DNA of 15,948 nucleotides from CAWBNS01 sp964445105 (lineage in GTDB: Bacteria > Chlamydiota > Chlamydiia > Chlamydiales > JAJFMA01). The notes below the pieces were generated by a model. That model searched no databases and was not told the DNA's origin. It was given only the letters and a program-made list of their open reading frames with translations. How positions within the stretch are numbered: position 1 is the first letter of the stretch; each line of letters starts with the position of its first letter. Made by a program: the position numbers and the translations under genes. This document shows, piece by piece, positions 13,836-15,948 of this stretch. The stretch is taken from positions 1 to 15,948 of the forward strand of contig CAYUJS010000047.1 of NCBI GenBank assembly GCA_964445105.1, in the 5' to 3' direction.

Positions 13836-15068
13836 ATGCCAGCCCTTTCCGACCAGTCGACCGCAGAGATCCGCAAGGACTTTCCCGTTTTGCACAAGAC
13901 CATGCGCGGTAAACAGCTAGTCTACTTTGACTCCGGCGCTACCGCTCAGAAACCTGTGCAGGTGATTGATGCCATGGATTGTTTCTATCGTGAACACTAC
14001 GGAACGGTTCATCGCGCTGTCTATGAGCTAGCGGAATACAGCACACAGGCTTATTCTGGCGTACGTGAAAAGGTGCGAGCCTTTTTGAATGCCTCCAAAG
14101 TAGAAGAGATCATCTTTACGCGTGGCACGACCGAGTCGATCAATTTGGTGGCCCACTCCTTCGGCAAAGCCTTTGTAAAGCCCGGCGATGAGATCATCAT
14201 CTCCACCCTTGAACACCATTCCAACATCGTCCCTTGGCAGATGCTTTGTGAGGTTCGTGGAGCTTTCTTAAAGGTGATTCCCGTCGACGATATAGGGGTT
14301 TTAGACCTTGAGGCCTACCAGCGCCTGCTTACGCCTAAGACGCGCTTGGTAGCTATCGCGCACGTGGCTAACTCGATCGGCACGCTTAATCCAGTCAAAG
14401 AGATGGCAGCCATGGCTCATCAGGCCGGAGCTTATCTATTGGTGGACGGGGCACAGGCGGCTCCGCACCTGCCCTTAGACGTGCGCTCGCTAGGTGTCGA
14501 CTTCTACGTTTTTTCCGGCCACAAGCTGTATGGGCCCACGGGGATAGGGGTGCTCTTCGGTCGGGAGGAACTGTTGCAGCAGATGCCTCCTTACCAAGGT
14601 GGCGGTGATATGATTTCGCATGTCACGTTCGAAAAAACCACCTATAACGCGCTGCCGCTCAAGTTTGAAGCAGGTACGCCTATGATTGCTGAGGCGATCG
14701 GACTTGGCGCGGCGGTGGATTACATCGAATCTATCGGTCTAGAGGCGATCTGCGCCCATGAAAACGACCTACTACAGTACGCCACACTGCGCTTGGCAGA
14801 GGTGCCCAAGCTGCGCCTCATTGGCACTGCGCCTCATAAGGGTGCGATTATTAGTTTTGTGGTAGAAGGAGCTCATCACCTCGATGTGGGGACTTTTTTG
14901 GATCTGAAGGGCATAGCTGCGCGCACTGGTCACCAATGTGCGCAGCCAACCATGCAGCGCTATAGAGTTGCAGGTACGGTCAGAGTTTCTTTCGGTCTCT
15001 ACAATAGTCGCTCAGAGGTGGATCTTTTCATCGCTGCCATGCAAGACATCGTCAAGAAATTGAGCTAG
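13836..15068 (+). CDS. sufS: Cysteine desulfurase SufS (class V aminotransferase, group II)
   Basis: A PLP enzyme that converts L-cysteine to alanine and passes the persulfide sulfur to the Suf scaffold. The 410-aa protein matches the SufS length. It has FDSGATAQKP (31-40), THE/TLEHHSN (124-130) with the His that stacks on PLP, DGAQA (204-208, Asp to the pyridine N), and SGHKLYGPTG with Schiff-base Lys230. The active loop RTGHQCAQP contains catalytic Cys368; the short loop without a long Cys-flap insertion is the SufS rather than IscS/NifS pattern. TAGGAG lies eight bases before the ATG. It is the last gene of the operon, and no SufE or SufU partner or clear terminator follows. Counterpart of C. 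trachomatis CT687. Confidence 0.97.
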   Translation: MPALSDQSTAEIRKDFPVLHKTMRGKQLVYFDSGATAQKPVQVIDAMDCFYREHYGTVHRAVYELAEYSTQAYSGVREKVRAFLNASKVEEIIFTRGTTESINLVAHSFGKAFVKPGDEIIISTLEHHSNIVPWQMLCEVRGAFLKVIPVDDIGVLDLEAYQRLLTPKTRLVAIAHVANSIGTLNPVKEMAAMAHQAGAYLLVDGAQAAPHLPLDVRSLGVDFYVFSGHKLYGPTGIGVLFGREELLQQMPPYQGGGDMISHVTFEKTTYNALPLKFEAGTPMIAEAIGLGAAVDYIESIGLEAICAHENDLLQYATLRLAEVPKLRLIGTAPHKGAIISFVVEGAHHLDVGTFLDLKGIAARTGHQCAQPTMQRYRVAGTVRVSFGLYNSRSEVDLFIAAMQDIVKKLS

Positions 15069-15071
15069 GCG

Positions 15072-15500
15072 TCAGCATCCCGCCACAAATTTTTGATCGG
15101 CCATGACATGCAGCCTGCCTTCAGCATTGCCCCCTGCTCTTACAGCCTCCGCTTGTGTATCGAGCGGATGGGCAGCAATTTCATGCTCGAAGGGCACGTA
15201 GTAACTTCTCAATAAGTCGGGGTAGGCAAGGTTCCTGGTCCAGCGAAAGGCAGCAATACAAGCTGGGCTGACAGTGTAAATAAATGGCCCTATGTCGTTC
15301 ACATAGCGAGAATGCGAGGGAATCGAAAGCTGTACCGCATGAAGGCCAATGGATAAATGTTGCTTCAGTGTCGTACAGAGGCCATAACACCAAAAACCGA
15401 TGAAAAGTTTACGAAAAGATTTTTCTACGATGCTAGCAAAGGATACCAGTAGAAAGCACAATTCTTTTAACGGGAACTGCTGATAGGAGAGATTCCCCAG
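15072..15500 (-). pseudogene. Possible N-terminally truncated gene remnant
   Basis: The minus-strand frame is open for 143 codons, from just inside a TAG at 15503-15501 to a stop three bases beyond the end of sufS. There is no ATG or GTG near its beginning; the first usable start is a TTG at 15461 without a ribosome binding site. The sequence reads like protein, with aromatic-rich segments such as GFWCYGLC and LRSYYVPFEHE, but I do not recognise a family. An upstream portion may have been lost, or the openness may be chance. The neighbouring DNA (15501-15678) holds no other gene, and a hairpin with a GA bulge is at 15518-15545. Confidence 0.3.
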
Positions 15501-15517
15501 CTAGCGATCATCATAGA

Positions 15518-15545
15518 GGAGCGAAGCCGCAGGGCAAGCTGCTCC
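15518..15545. repeat. Bulged inverted repeat in gene-poor region
   Basis: GGAGC (15518-15522) pairs with GCTCC (15541-15545), and AGC (15525-15527) continues the stem with GCT (15538-15540) after a two-base GA bulge. No T-tract follows on either strand, so it is not a standard terminator. It lies just upstream of the open remnant on the minus strand. Confidence 0.3.
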
Positions 15546-15678
15546 TGAGCGGGTATTACGCAGAGGCAATCTACTGGGCTACCTACCTTCCACCTACCAG
15601 GGCGATATCATCTTGGATCTTCGCGTCATCGTGGCGCCCCTACCTATTCAGAGGCTTGACATTGCCACATTTTCCTGT

Positions 15679-15948
15679 CTACTTACGCCTCTTACCCTGA
15701 TTACGCCTCTTACCCTGACCTATTGAGATGTTACGTTGATTCAACCATTCTATGGCTGGCATATGGCCATTGAAGGTTGCATAGTGGATGGCTGTTATGC
15801 CGTCGTGTGTCGCTTTTAAAATCAAATTTGGATTTTTTTGATGCAACCATTCCATGGCTGGCACATGGCCATTGAAGGCTGCGACGTGCATGGCTGTTAC
15901 GCTGCCATCTTGTGTTTTTAAAATTAGGCTTGCATTTTTTTGATGCAA
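15679..15948 (-). CDS. Ankyrin-repeat protein, C-terminal part (continues beyond window)
   Basis: Only the last 89 codons are in the window; the frame is open at the right edge, so the true start lies outside. Two ankyrin-type repeats are visible with a period of 34 residues (102 bases). They carry TAMHVAAFNGHVPAMEWL and TAIHYATFNGHMPAIEWL blocks linked by HQKNPNLILKATHDGI. The DNA of the repeats is also similar, which suggests recent duplication. After the last repeat comes a basic tail ending GKRRNQGKRRK, encoded by a duplicated 18-base unit. Ankyrin proteins of intracellular bacteria often bind host proteins after secretion, but no secretion signal can be judged from this end. Confidence 0.85.
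   Translation of the reverse strand: MHQKNASLILKTQDGSVTAMHVAAFNGHVPAMEWLHQKNPNLILKATHDGITAIHYATFNGHMPAIEWLNQRNISIGQGKRRNQGKRRK
15683..15718. repeat. Exact 18-bp tandem duplication in the ankyrin gene tail
   Basis: The unit TTACGCCTCTTACCCTGA occurs at 15683-15700 and again, without a mismatch, at 15701-15718. Being a multiple of three, it keeps the frame and doubles a six-residue Gln-Gly-Lys-Arg-Arg-Asn/Lys unit at the protein C-terminus. Confidence 0.9.

Noticed and set aside
15437..15699. Plus-strand open frame (SGYYAEAIYW segment)
   Set aside because: There is no start codon near its beginning, no ribosome binding site, and it runs into the ankyrin gene on the other strand; chance openness is likely.

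Overview
The window looks chromosomal and chlamydial (phylum Chlamydiota), most likely an environmental 'chlamydia-like' lineage rather than the genus Chlamydia. Three things point this way. The suf genes are in the order sufB-sufC-sufD-sufS, as in C. trachomatis CT684-CT687. A glycerol-3-phosphate dehydrogenase gene sits next to a eukaryote-type (UAP1/AgX-like) UDP-sugar pyrophosphorylase gene, the same neighbourhood as CT714-CT715. There is also a probable effector-like protein and an ankyrin-repeat gene. A heptosyltransferase, a Wza/Wzc-type polysaccharide export pair and a base composition near half GC do not fit the heptose-free, low-GC genus Chlamydia. Assignment is by recall of families and synteny, not by database search.

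Layout. (1) 1-160: no gene, but a foldable multi-branched sequence. (2) 161-1585, minus: an unrecognised protein of about 474 aa with a Ser/acidic disordered N-terminus, ending inside its own intrinsic terminator. (3) 1826-2458, plus: a small Cys-containing putative lipoprotein, divergent from the previous gene. (4) 2495-9838, minus: a compact six-gene run, transcribed wza-like, Wzc/Wzz-like, tag, waaF-like, UDP-sugar pyrophosphorylase, gpsA, with gaps of 8, 9, 29, -11 and 19 bp. Except for tag (3-methyladenine DNA glycosylase) it is a cell-envelope set: nucleotide-sugar supply, LPS inner-core transfer, polysaccharide chain control and export, and glycerol-3-phosphate for phospholipid. (5) 9839-10336: a divergent intergenic region with a 14-bp palindrome and a nested stem-loop. 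(6) 10337-15068, plus: the sufBCDS operon, which builds Fe-S clusters from cysteine sulfur, with overlapping or nearly touching genes. (7) 15069-15678: no intact gene; an open frame on the minus strand looks like an N-terminally broken remnant. (8) 15679-15948, minus: the 3' end of an ankyrin-repeat gene whose basic tail was extended by an exact 18-bp duplication; the gene runs out of the window.

The most unusual points are the polysaccharide co-polymerase whose tyrosine-kinase domain has lost its P-loop, the envelope operon carrying a DNA repair gene, the NLS-like tail of the ankyrin protein, and the unassigned structured element at the left edge. No CRISPR array, tRNA, rRNA or intact insertion sequence was seen.
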